A stretch of 64,000 bases of DNA from Blastomonas sp. (GTDB lineage Bacteria; Pseudomonadota; Alphaproteobacteria; Sphingomonadales; Sphingomonadaceae). A program made the translations under genes and the position numbers. Of this stretch, positions 17,332-25,369 are shown in pieces (positions within the stretch are counted from its first letter, which is position 1; each line of letters starts with the position of its first letter). The notes beneath the pieces were generated by a model, which was not told the origin of the DNA, made no database searches, and worked only from the letters and a program-made list of their open reading frames with translations. The stretch is from positions 124,001-188,000 of the forward strand of contig NZ_JAUCZC010000002.1 of NCBI RefSeq assembly GCF_030373265.1, read 5' to 3'.

Positions 17332-18552
17332 TCATCCGCGCTCGACGATCAGACTGACCGTCGTGGTGGTGGATCCGCCGATGTTGAGCGTCTGCAGCGC
17401 GCGGGCGCCTTCGACCTGATAATCGCCTGCGGTCCCGGTGACCTGTTTGTGGGCGTCGAGCGCCATGCGGATGCCGGTGGCGCCCACCGGATGCCCGCAG
17501 CCAATGAGCCCGCCTGATGGATTGACCGGAGTTGCTCCACCGCGCTCGATCGCACCCGATTCGATGGCCTTCCACGCCTCGCCCGGTGCGGTGAGGCCAA
17601 GATGGTCGATCGCCATATATTCGGTGGTGGTGAAACAGTCATGGACCTCGAAGGCATCGATGGCGTCGAGCGCGAGGCCTGCGCGCGCCCGCGCCTGATC
17701 GACGGTGTGCTTCACCTGCGGGAACACGTGGCTCTCGGCAGCCGAATCGGCGATCTTGGTGGCGTAGGAAATCGGCGCGGAGCGGTGCCCCCAGCCGGTG
17801 ATGCGCGACAGCTGGTCGACCGCGATCCCGCGCTTGGCAGCATATTCCGCAGCGCGTTTGGGCGATGCCAGGAAGATGACACTCGCGCCGTCGGTCACCT
17901 GCCCGCAATCCGTCTTGCGGATGCGGCCCTCGACAACCGGATTGGCCTGATCGTCGGCGGTGAAGCTTTCGGGGCCGAACTGCCAGCCACGCGTCTGGGC
18001 GTTGGGATTGCTGCGCGCATTGGCGAAGTTGATTTCGGCGATCCGCCACAGATGGCGCGGATCGATGCCATAACGGCGATCATATTCGTCGGTCAGGTTC
18101 GAGAAGGCGCGCGGCCAGACATAGGTCGCATCGCCCAGCTCGTGCCCCGCCCAGGCGGCAGCGCCCAGATGCTGCGCGGCGGTGAGCCCCGGCACGTTGC
18201 GCATCAGTTCGAGCCCCAGCACGCACGCCAGATCGTACCGGCCCGATTCGAGATCGGCCATCGCCGCCATGATCGCCACCGACCCCGAGGCGCAGGCCGC
18301 TTCGTGCCGCGAGGTGGGAACGCCGTTGAGCGCGGGGTCGACCTGAGCGAACAAGCCACCCATCAACCCCTGGCCGGCAAACAGCTCGCCGACGAAATTG
18401 CCGACATGCCCGACTTCGATTTCATCCGCATCGAGCTGGGTTGCCGCGAGGCCGGAGTGCAGCGTGCGCCCGAAGGCGGCGGCCATGTCTTCGTCGCCGC
18501 GCGCCCAGTTCTCGGAGAAATCGCTCTGCCAGCCGCCGAGGATGTAAGTCAT
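17332..18552 (-). CDS. SCP2-type thiolase (acetyl-CoA acetyltransferase family)
   Basis: A 406-residue thiolase-fold protein that would cleave a beta-ketoacyl-CoA with CoA. The nucleophilic Cys is in HEAACASGSVAIM (about residue 88). The histidine of FEVHDCF and the GGLIGCGHPVGATG loop, which supplies Cys/His, complete the active site. The absence of the C-terminal CxG motif is normal for SCP2-type thiolases, which typically act on steroid side chains and branched substrates. Its stop is next to the possible upstream start of the epoxide-hydrolase-like gene, and its start overlaps the MFS gene by 4 bases. Confidence 0.9.
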   Translation of the reverse strand: MTYILGGWQSDFSENWARGDEDMAAAFGRTLHSGLAATQLDADEIEVGHVGNFVGELFAGQGLMGGLFAQVDPALNGVPTSRHEAACASGSVAIMAAMADLESGRYDLACVLGLELMRNVPGLTAAQHLGAAAWAGHELGDATYVWPRAFSNLTDEYDRRYGIDPRHLWRIAEINFANARSNPNAQTRGWQFGPESFTADDQANPVVEGRIRKTDCGQVTDGASVIFLASPKRAAEYAAKRGIAVDQLSRITGWGHRSAPISYATKIADSAAESHVFPQVKHTVDQARARAGLALDAIDAFEVHDCFTTTEYMAIDHLGLTAPGEAWKAIESGAIERGGATPVNPSGGLIGCGHPVGATGIRMALDAHKQVTGTAGDYQVEGARALQTLNIGGSTTTTVSLIVERG

Positions 18553-19910
18553 TGCACAGTTCCTTGCGTTTTGGTGGTGGTGCTCGCCGCAAGCGCCAGC
18601 GCCGCACGATTGAACGGCTTGATCGCCGAGAGAACGAGCAAGCCTGCGAGCGGCCCGAAAATGCCTGCTGCGACCGCGATCGCCGCGCCCAGCGCATCGG
18701 GATCATCGAACACATATTCCGTGATCAGCGCAACGCTGACCGGACCGATCGACAGCCCGACGACGCCGAGCGTGAAGAAATACAGCGCCGCCACCTGGCC
18801 CCGCAGCGTCCCTGGCGCGGCCTCGCACAGCGCGGCGACCGCTATCCCGCCCGAAGCGGTAAATAACACCATGCCGGGCGCCAATATTGCAAGCGCGATC
18901 CATCCCGATGGGGCCAGACACGCCGCGATCATGAACGGGGTTACCAGCAGGATCGACCAGCCGGTGACCTTCAGGGCAGCCGCCTGCACTCCGCGCAGCG
19001 CCAGATGCGACGCCAGCCATCCCGCCGCGGAGAGCCCGAAACCGCCGAACACTAGGACGACGAAGCCGTAGCGCAGGCCAACTTCGGCAGCGCCCCAGCC
19101 GAAGCTGCGCATGAAATAGGCCGGCATCCACGAAAGAACGCCGTAAATCAGCACGCAATACAGCGCCATGCCGCCCAGATGCCGCATGTGAAATGCCGGA
19201 TGACGCCTGACATGCGCAATCATCCCGCCACCGACCTCGCCCTTGATCGGGATTTCACGGCGCACCGGTTCGGTGACCAGCATCAACAGCAGCACCACGA
19301 CAAGCCCGGCGAGCCCGACGATGATGAAGGTCGCCTGCCAGGGCGCAACCGCGCCGATGAACGGCAAGGTCACTTCAGGGCTCGAATCGATCAGTCCGAT
19401 CACCGTCCCCCCGACCATCAGGGCCAAGCCGGCACCTACCGAACTCGCCGTCGAATACACGCTGATCGGGAACGCGCGCTTCTCCGGAGGAAAATTGTCG
19501 CCGATCATCGAGATCGCCGACGGCGACAGACAGGCCTCGCCCGCGCCCACTGCCATCCGGGCGAAGAACAAATGCCAGAAACTGCTTGCCAGCCCGCATG
19601 CCGCAGTGGCGAGACACCACACCGTCACACCCGCCCCGATCACCCGCTTGCGCGATACGCGATCAACCAGCCAGCCGATCGGCAATGCCATCACCGTGAA
19701 AAACAATCCGAAGGCCAGCCCCTGCAGCAAGGCGATCTCGGTATCGCTGAGCCCAAGATCCGCCTTGATCGGATCGACCATCAGGCTGAGGATCGTGCGA
19801 TCGATGAACGAAAACACATACCCCAAAGTCAGCACAGCCACCGCGAACCAGCTGCGGCCTGAACTCGGCCAGTCGGCCTGCGGTGTGGCGGGGAGCGGGA
19901 CGGTGGCCAT
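18549..19910 (-). CDS. MFS transporter (spinster-like group)
   Basis: A 453-residue major facilitator with about 12 helices. The signature between helices 2 and 3 reads GWLVDRVSRKRVIGAG. The opening GYVFSFIDRTILSLMVDPIKADLGLSDTEIALLQG is typical of the spinster-like MFS members common in sphingomonad catabolic clusters. FFARMAVGAGEACLSPSA is the helix 4-5 motif. It is likely to import the pathway substrate (or an acid derived from it) across the inner membrane, complementing the TonB receptor encoded divergently at 20504. Its stop overlaps the thiolase start by 4 bases. Confidence 0.88.
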   Translation of the reverse strand: MATVPLPATPQADWPSSGRSWFAVAVLTLGYVFSFIDRTILSLMVDPIKADLGLSDTEIALLQGLAFGLFFTVMALPIGWLVDRVSRKRVIGAGVTVWCLATAACGLASSFWHLFFARMAVGAGEACLSPSAISMIGDNFPPEKRAFPISVYSTASSVGAGLALMVGGTVIGLIDSSPEVTLPFIGAVAPWQATFIIVGLAGLVVVLLLMLVTEPVRREIPIKGEVGGGMIAHVRRHPAFHMRHLGGMALYCVLIYGVLSWMPAYFMRSFGWGAAEVGLRYGFVVLVFGGFGLSAAGWLASHLALRGVQAAALKVTGWSILLVTPFMIAACLAPSGWIALAILAPGMVLFTASGGIAVAALCEAAPGTLRGQVAALYFFTLGVVGLSIGPVSVALITEYVFDDPDALGAAIAVAAGIFGPLAGLLVLSAIKPFNRAALALAASTTTKTQGTVQ

Positions 19911-19927
19911 GACCTAACGCACCATCC

Positions 19928-20335
19928 TCAACGTGTTCCCGAATCAAAATCCTGCGCAATACCCATCTCGCTGAGCAGATGGTGGCGGTCGTAATATTCG
20001 CGCCAGACCTTGATCTTGTCGCCCTCGAATTCAAGCGCGCCGCACACCGGCGTGGCGCCCGGCTTGCCATTGCACACGAAGGTATCGAGACGCTCCATAT
20101 AAAGCGTTCCGTTGATCACACCGATGTTGTTCAGTTTCAGGTCGATGCTTTCGGCCAGCGCCCCGAGTCCGGAAATGCGTTTGTGGATCGCATCGCGCCC
20201 CTCGATCGGATCGATCATCATCGAATGCAGCACCGAATCTTCGGTGAGCATGGATGCTGCCAGATCCCAATCCATTGCGTTCCAGGCGTCGATCATCGCG
20301 CGCCCAACCGCAATCTTCGTCTCGTCCGAAGCCAT
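19928..20335 (-). CDS. Limonene-epoxide-hydrolase-like protein, third paralogue
   Basis: A 135-residue NTF2/SnoaL-fold protein, the first gene of the minus-strand operon. The ATG at 20335 (MASDETKIAVGRAM) has an AAGGAGAG ribosome-binding site; a start ten codons upstream is possible but less well placed. It contains ERLD, the closest match in the cluster to the ERVD motif of limonene epoxide hydrolase, and WREYYD with Glu replacing the catalytic Asp. The three paralogues are too different from each other to be a recent duplication and may act on successive intermediates. Confidence 0.75.
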   Translation of the reverse strand: MASDETKIAVGRAMIDAWNAMDWDLAASMLTEDSVLHSMMIDPIEGRDAIHKRISGLGALAESIDLKLNNIGVINGTLYMERLDTFVCNGKPGATPVCGALEFEGDKIKVWREYYDRHHLLSEMGIAQDFDSGTR

Positions 20336-20503
20336 CACATCTCTCTCCTTGGTCTGTTTATGCAAGCAAGTTGCGTTCTTCGATCGGGTCTGTCAACAAG
20401 TAAGTCTTGACATGCAAGCGACCTGCCCCGATCATACTTGCATAACGCGACTTAAAGCGTGCTACGGCAAAATGCCGGGTGAACTGGAGAGGGAAAAACT
20501 ATA
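20336..20503. promoter_or_regulatory. Divergent control region of the catabolic island with three ATGCAAG boxes
   Basis: 168 bases between the two arms of the island. The heptamer ATGCAAG occurs at 20360-20366 and 20412-20418, and inverted (CTTGCAT) at 20437-20443. The first and third extend to TTATGCAAG and CTTGCATAA, an inverted pair. A consensus TTGACA at 20407-20412 facing the TonB gene runs into the second box, with a weak GATCAT at 17-base spacing. This looks like an operator controlling both arms, and the tandem HxlR protein is the natural candidate to bind it. No protein-DNA evidence is available. Confidence 0.5.
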
Positions 20504-22756
20504 ATGGCTAACGGATTGCGAACGACGTTGACTCGGGCACTGTTGACGACAACCGGCCTTGCGCTGGCAACACTGGCGGCGCCCGCCATTGCGCAGGATG
20601 CCGAAGTTTCCGGTGAAACGGCCACCGCACAGGCCAGCGGCCCGCAGATCGTGGACATCGTCGTGACCGCTCGCAAACGCGAAGAAAGCCTGCAGGATGT
20701 GCCCATCGCCATCACGGCCTATGACGGGGCCGCTATTCGCGATGCCCAGATCGTCGATCTCTCCGAATTTGCCGGGCGCACGCCCAGCTTCACCTTCCAG
20801 CAGCAAAGCTCGCTCGAGCAGGAAGCGTTTATCCGCGGTGTCGGCACATTGCGCCTCAACAGCGCGACCGCCGATCCGTCGATCGGCCTGTTTCTGAACG
20901 AAGTGTATGTCGGCCGCCGCGGTTCTGCCTCGCCGCCGATCTTCGACCTTGAGCGTGTCGAAGTGCTTCGCGGCCCGCAAGGCACCATTTTCGGCAAGAA
21001 CGTCGTGGGTGGCGCAATCAGCCTCGTCACCGCGAAACCCAGCTTCACCACGGGCGGCGGCGTCTCGCTGTCGCTAGGCAATTACGACAGCATATTGACC
21101 GAAGCCCATGTCACCGGCGGGCTGAGCGATACCGTCGCGGCGCGCGTGTCGTTCATGACCAACCGGCACGACGGCTATAGCCGCAATGTCGTCAACGGCC
21201 AGGAACTCGACGATCTCGATAGCTATGCCGGCCGCATCTCGCTGCTCGCCCAGCCGAGCAGCGATCTGACGCTCAGCCTGATCGCCGATTACAGCAACGA
21301 CAGTGGCGGTGGCCAGGCGCGGCATGCGGTCGATGATCCGACCCGGCCGGGCGTAGGCCCGATCACCACGGGCCAGATTTCGAAGGATCCGCGGACAACC
21401 GAGACGCCATTCCAGCAGTTCAATCGGCGCAAGACCTACGGCATCACCGCGCGAGCCGACTACGAGACGAGCTTCGCCAGCATCACCTATCTCGCAGCGC
21501 TGCGCGGCGGCGATTCGGGGCAACGTTACAGCCAGGCAGGCGCGGGCTCTCCGCCTTCCTTCACCGACTCGGTGCTCACCCAGCAAGAAGAGTATCAGGG
21601 CATCACGCAGGAATTGCGTATCGCCTCGAACAGCACGGGGCCGCTTCGCTGGTTGACCGGACTGTATTACCTTCGCGAAGAAACCGATCGCAGTTCGCGC
21701 AACACCGCCAACAGCTTCCTGGCCGGTGGCCCGGGCGGCACGCGCGACAGCCTGGACGGCGACAACATCTTCGAACAGCTTGGCATCGTGCAGAACTATG
21801 CTGCCTTCGGCGAAGTCTCCTATGAGATCACGCCGCAGCTGACGTTGTCGGCAGGTGCCCGCTACACGATCGACGACAAGCAGATGGAAGCCTCTGCGCG
21901 GATTCTCAGCTTCGGGCCGGCAGGCGATATCCTGTCGCCCGCGCCGCTCAGGTCGCCATATTCGATCGATGTCGAACGCAAATGGCGCAAGCTGACGCCT
22001 CGCTTTGCGCTCGAATTCCGCGCCACGCCCGATGTGCTGCTGTATGCATCGGCGGCACGCGGATTCAAGGGCGGCGGCTGGCAATCGGCAACCCCCGACG
22101 AGGCGACCGCCTTGCTGGCGTTCAACCCCGAAACCGCCTGGAACTACGAAGCCGGCGTGAAGAGTGACTTCTTCGACCGTCGGGTCCGCCTGAACCTGTC
22201 CGTCTTCCAGATGGACTTCAAGGATCTCCAGGTCGAACAGCTGGACGACGTGCTGCTGACGACGGTCGTCGCCAATGCCGCCAATGCCAAGATCCGCGGT
22301 GTCGAAGGCGAATTGACGTTGGCCGTCACCGAAGGACTGACGCTTTCCGGTTCCGGCTCGATCCTTGACGCAAAGTATCTGGAATACATCGACGTGGGCC
22401 GCGGGCTCGACTTTACCGGAAACAAACTGCCGCGAACGTCCGATTACCAGTTCTCGATCGCGGCCGATCATGTCTTGCCGGTGGGAGAAGATCTCGCGAT
22501 CAAGTCGCATGTGGACTATGTTTATCAGGACTCGTTCTTCTACGGTCCCGACAACACCAATGTGGAACCGGGTTATGGCCTGCTCAACGCCCGCATCGGC
22601 ATCGGTGCCGAGGACGGCAGCTGGACGGTATCGCTCTGGGGCAAGAATCTTACCAACCGCCTCTACCGTGTCAGCGTGATCCCGTTCCTCGGCGACGAAG
22701 CGTCGCTGTACGGGACCCCGCGCACTTATGGCGTGCGCCTCGCGAGCCGGTTCTGA
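20504..22756 (+). CDS. TonB-dependent outer-membrane receptor
   Basis: A 750-residue receptor. It has a signal peptide (residues 1 to about 30, ending PAIAQ), then the TonB box and plug domain opening DIVVTARKREESLQDVPIAITAYDG, and plug motifs such as VEVLRGPQGTIFGKNVVGGAI. A 22-strand barrel follows, ending in an aromatic C-terminal residue (RLASRF) as needed for BAM insertion. Receptors of this type are abundant in sphingomonads and often import hydrophobic or aromatic compounds rather than siderophores. Its place next to a cleavage oxygenase suggests uptake of that enzyme's substrate. The ATG at 20504 follows GAGAGGG. Confidence 0.93.
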   Translation: MANGLRTTLTRALLTTTGLALATLAAPAIAQDAEVSGETATAQASGPQIVDIVVTARKREESLQDVPIAITAYDGAAIRDAQIVDLSEFAGRTPSFTFQQQSSLEQEAFIRGVGTLRLNSATADPSIGLFLNEVYVGRRGSASPPIFDLERVEVLRGPQGTIFGKNVVGGAISLVTAKPSFTTGGGVSLSLGNYDSILTEAHVTGGLSDTVAARVSFMTNRHDGYSRNVVNGQELDDLDSYAGRISLLAQPSSDLTLSLIADYSNDSGGGQARHAVDDPTRPGVGPITTGQISKDPRTTETPFQQFNRRKTYGITARADYETSFASITYLAALRGGDSGQRYSQAGAGSPPSFTDSVLTQQEEYQGITQELRIASNSTGPLRWLTGLYYLREETDRSSRNTANSFLAGGPGGTRDSLDGDNIFEQLGIVQNYAAFGEVSYEITPQLTLSAGARYTIDDKQMEASARILSFGPAGDILSPAPLRSPYSIDVERKWRKLTPRFALEFRATPDVLLYASAARGFKGGGWQSATPDEATALLAFNPETAWNYEAGVKSDFFDRRVRLNLSVFQMDFKDLQVEQLDDVLLTTVVANAANAKIRGVEGELTLAVTEGLTLSGSGSILDAKYLEYIDVGRGLDFTGNKLPRTSDYQFSIAADHVLPVGEDLAIKSHVDYVYQDSFFYGPDNTNVEPGYGLLNARIGIGAEDGSWTVSLWGKNLTNRLYRVSVIPFLGDEASLYGTPRTYGVRLASRF

Positions 22757-22772
22757 CGTTGGCGCCGAGAAC

Positions 22773-22802
22773 CCCCGCTGTCGGCGCGTGCCGACAGCGG
22801 GG
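22773..22802 (+). terminator. Strong intercistronic hairpin after the TonB receptor gene
   Basis: Perfect 13-base stem (CCCCGCTGTCGGC / GCCGACAGCGGGG) with a four-base GCGT loop, 16 bases after the receptor stop and 22 bases before the oxygenase ATG. No T-run follows, so it is more likely an mRNA-stabilising or partial-termination element that lowers expression of the downstream enzymes than a full terminator. Confidence 0.6.
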
Positions 22803-22823
22803 CCCCACAAGCAAGGGAAGTAT

Positions 22824-24311
22824 ATGAAGCTGTTTCGCCATCCGCCGGTTGTCACCAGTCTGGGACCGACCAATCACCCCTATCTGACGGGTCCCTGGAC
22901 TCCGCTGCACGAAGAAGTCGATGCAGAAGATCTGGAGGTGATCGAGGGCACGGTGCCGTCTGACATCGCCGGCATCTATGTGCGGAATACCGAAAACCAA
23001 GTGCATCAACCCTTGGGCAGCCACCACCCCTTCGATGGCGATGCGATGGTGCACCGGATCGAATTTTCCAACGGCAAAGTGCGGTATGGCAACCGCTTCG
23101 TGCGCACCCGCTGCTTTGCAGCAGAGCAGGAAGCCGGCGCCTCGCTCTGGGGTGGGCTGGCCGACCCGGTCCAGACCGCCAAGCGCCCCGGGTTCGGCGC
23201 CCACGGCGCGCTCAAGGACAGCGCATCGACCGATGTGGTTGTGCACGCGGGCAAGATACTCGCGACCTTTTATCAGTGCGGCGAGGCGTATCAGGTCGAT
23301 CCCGACACGCTCGACGGGCTCGGCGTCGCCCCCTGGGTACCGATCGACGGGGTGTCTGCGCACTGCAAGGTCGACGAGTCGACCGGCGAACTGATGTTCT
23401 TCAATTACTCCAAGCACGCGCCCTACATGCATTACGGCGTGGTCGGCGCCGATGGGCGGCTCAAATCCTACGTCCCGGTCGAACTGCCCGGCCCGCGGCT
23501 GCCGCACGACATGGCATTCAGCGAGAATTACTCGATCCTCAACGACATGCCCGTGTTCTGGGACGAGAAACTGCTCGAGCGCAACATCCATGCGGTGCGG
23601 TTCCGCAAGGATCTGCCGTCGCGTTTTGCCATTATCCCCCGCCACGGCACCGCCGAGGACATTCGCTGGTTCGAAGCAGCGCCCTGCTACGCGTTGCACT
23701 TCGTCAACGCCTTTGAGGATGGCGACGAACTGATCGTCGATGGCTATTTCCAGGAAGACCCGACGCCGCCACCGCTGAGCGAAGGCGCGGTCGAAGGCTA
23801 TGAACATCTGATGGCCTATCTCGACATGCACAGCTTCCGCAGCCGCCTGCACCGCTGGCGCTTCAACCTGAAGACCGGCGAGACGCGCGAAGAGCGGCTG
23901 TGCGATCGCATTGTCGAGTTCGGCATGATCAACACGCGCCTTGCCGGCAAACCTTATCGCTACGTCTATTCGGTGGGGGCCAAGCCCGGCTGGTTCCTGT
24001 TCAACAGCTTCGTCAAACACGATCTGGAGACCGGTGAATCGACCGAGCTGACGCTCGGCGAAGGCTGCTTTGCCAGCGAGGCGCCGTTCGCACCGCGGAT
24101 CGGATCGACCGAAGAGGACGACGGCTATCTGGTCAGCTTCGTCATCGACGAAAACAGCGGAACGTCCGAGTGCATCCTGATCGACGCCAAGAATTTCGCC
24201 GCGGGACCGGTCTGCCGCATCGCGCTGCCGCACAAGATCAGCAGCGGCACCCATTCGGTATGGGCTGATCGCAGCATCATCGACGCCGGCAAGGCCGCCA
24301 GCCAAGCATGA
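22824..24311 (+). CDS. Carotenoid-cleavage-oxygenase family protein
   Basis: A 495-residue non-haem iron dioxygenase of the carotenoid oxygenase / RPE65 / lignostilbene dioxygenase family, which splits a C=C bond with O2 to two carbonyl products. The four iron-binding histidines are recognisable in the segments VSAHCKVD, LPHDMAFS, YALHFVNAFED and SGTHSVWAD at the ends of blades of the seven-bladed propeller. The opening GPTNHPYLTGPWTPLHEEVDAEDL and VPSDIAGIYVRNTENQ are typical. Substrates in the family include stilbenes, isoeugenol, apocarotenals and carotenoids; the sequence does not settle which. The ATG at 22824 has a GGGAAG site. The stop overlaps the next gene (ATGA). Confidence 0.9.
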   Translation: MKLFRHPPVVTSLGPTNHPYLTGPWTPLHEEVDAEDLEVIEGTVPSDIAGIYVRNTENQVHQPLGSHHPFDGDAMVHRIEFSNGKVRYGNRFVRTRCFAAEQEAGASLWGGLADPVQTAKRPGFGAHGALKDSASTDVVVHAGKILATFYQCGEAYQVDPDTLDGLGVAPWVPIDGVSAHCKVDESTGELMFFNYSKHAPYMHYGVVGADGRLKSYVPVELPGPRLPHDMAFSENYSILNDMPVFWDEKLLERNIHAVRFRKDLPSRFAIIPRHGTAEDIRWFEAAPCYALHFVNAFEDGDELIVDGYFQEDPTPPPLSEGAVEGYEHLMAYLDMHSFRSRLHRWRFNLKTGETREERLCDRIVEFGMINTRLAGKPYRYVYSVGAKPGWFLFNSFVKHDLETGESTELTLGEGCFASEAPFAPRIGSTEEDDGYLVSFVIDENSGTSECILIDAKNFAAGPVCRIALPHKISSGTHSVWADRSIIDAGKAASQA

Positions 24312-25369
24312 CCTTCCGCGTAGTGCAATGGGCGACGGGATCGATGGGCCGCACCGCCTTGCGCCGGACGATCGATCATCCCGATCTCGAGCTTGTCGGC
24401 TGCTATGTCTATTCGGACAAAAAGGCGGGTCAGGATGCCGGGGCGATTGCCGGGCGCGAAAGCACCGGGGTTATCGCAACCAACGATATCGAGGCCATCC
24501 TGGCACTGGATGCCGATGTCGTGCTGCACATGCCGCGTATCAGCCTGCCCTATTCGGCGCTTAACCGAGATGTCGAACGCTTGCTGGCCGCGGGCAAGAA
24601 CGTCATCTCGCTGGCCGGCTTCCACGCGCCATGGGCGCAGGATGCGGCGTATTGCGAACCGCTGCGCGCCGCATGTGCCGAGGGGCATGCCACGCTTGCC
24701 GGCCTTGGGGTCAATCCCGGGGTGATCGTCGAGCGGATCGCGCTCGCCGCCTCCGGGCTTTGCTCGCACATCGACCGGATTGCGGTGCACGAAACTGTCG
24801 ACGCATCGTCCATGGCGTCGAAGGGGTTTGTGTTCGGGCTGATGGGCTTTGGCAGCGATCCAATCGCCAATGACATCACCAAGGGGCCGCTCGCCGAGCT
24901 GTATACGCAGCTGTTTTCCGAGGTGCTCCATCTGGCAGCGCAGGGACTCGGCGCGAACATCTTGGCGATCGAGCCCGCGCACACACTGACACCTGCGCCG
25001 CGCACGATCGAGACCGCCGCAGGCACCATTGCCGAAGGCACGGTGGCCGCGACGCATTGGCGCTGGATCGCGACGCTCGACACCGGGCCGACGATCGATC
25101 TGACGATCCTGTGGACCGCGGATCCGGCTTTGCACCCCGAGCTGGGCGCAGCCCACTGGACCATCGCCATCGAAGGACGGCCCAATGTCACGCTGACCCT
25201 GTCGATTGACGAAGCCGATCCTGCGATGCCGCGCGCGCGGGCACTGACCGACGCCACCGTCGCGGTGGCGATCGCCGCCATTCCGCATGTCGTGCGGGCG
25301 CCGCAGGGCTTTTTCGCCTATCCCCACCCTCCCGCATGGCGAGCCAGATTAACGGAGCCTTCCGCATGA
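24308..25369 (+). CDS. DapB-like NAD(P)-dependent dehydrogenase
   Basis: A 353-residue protein with an N-terminal Rossmann fold of the dihydrodipicolinate-reductase type (VVQWATGSMGRTALRRTI at residues 5-22) and a C-terminal domain like that of 2,4-diaminopentanoate dehydrogenase and related amine/imine oxidoreductases. LVGCYVYSDKKAGQDAG and GVNPGVIVERI are family landmarks. It is not a lysine-pathway DapB: length and active-site region differ. It sits between the cleavage oxygenase and a thiolase with 4-base overlaps at both ends, so it probably acts on an aldehyde or ketone formed by cleavage. That role is an inference from position only. Confidence 0.75.
   Translation: MTFRVVQWATGSMGRTALRRTIDHPDLELVGCYVYSDKKAGQDAGAIAGRESTGVIATNDIEAILALDADVVLHMPRISLPYSALNRDVERLLAAGKNVISLAGFHAPWAQDAAYCEPLRAACAEGHATLAGLGVNPGVIVERIALAASGLCSHIDRIAVHETVDASSMASKGFVFGLMGFGSDPIANDITKGPLAELYTQLFSEVLHLAAQGLGANILAIEPAHTLTPAPRTIETAAGTIAEGTVAATHWRWIATLDTGPTIDLTILWTADPALHPELGAAHWTIAIEGRPNVTLTLSIDEADPAMPRARALTDATVAVAIAAIPHVVRAPQGFFAYPHPPAWRARLTEPSA

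Noticed and set aside
22671-24305. 544-residue minus-strand ORF opposite the cleavage oxygenase
   Set aside because: Antisense shadow; the plus-strand protein has all four iron-ligand histidines.
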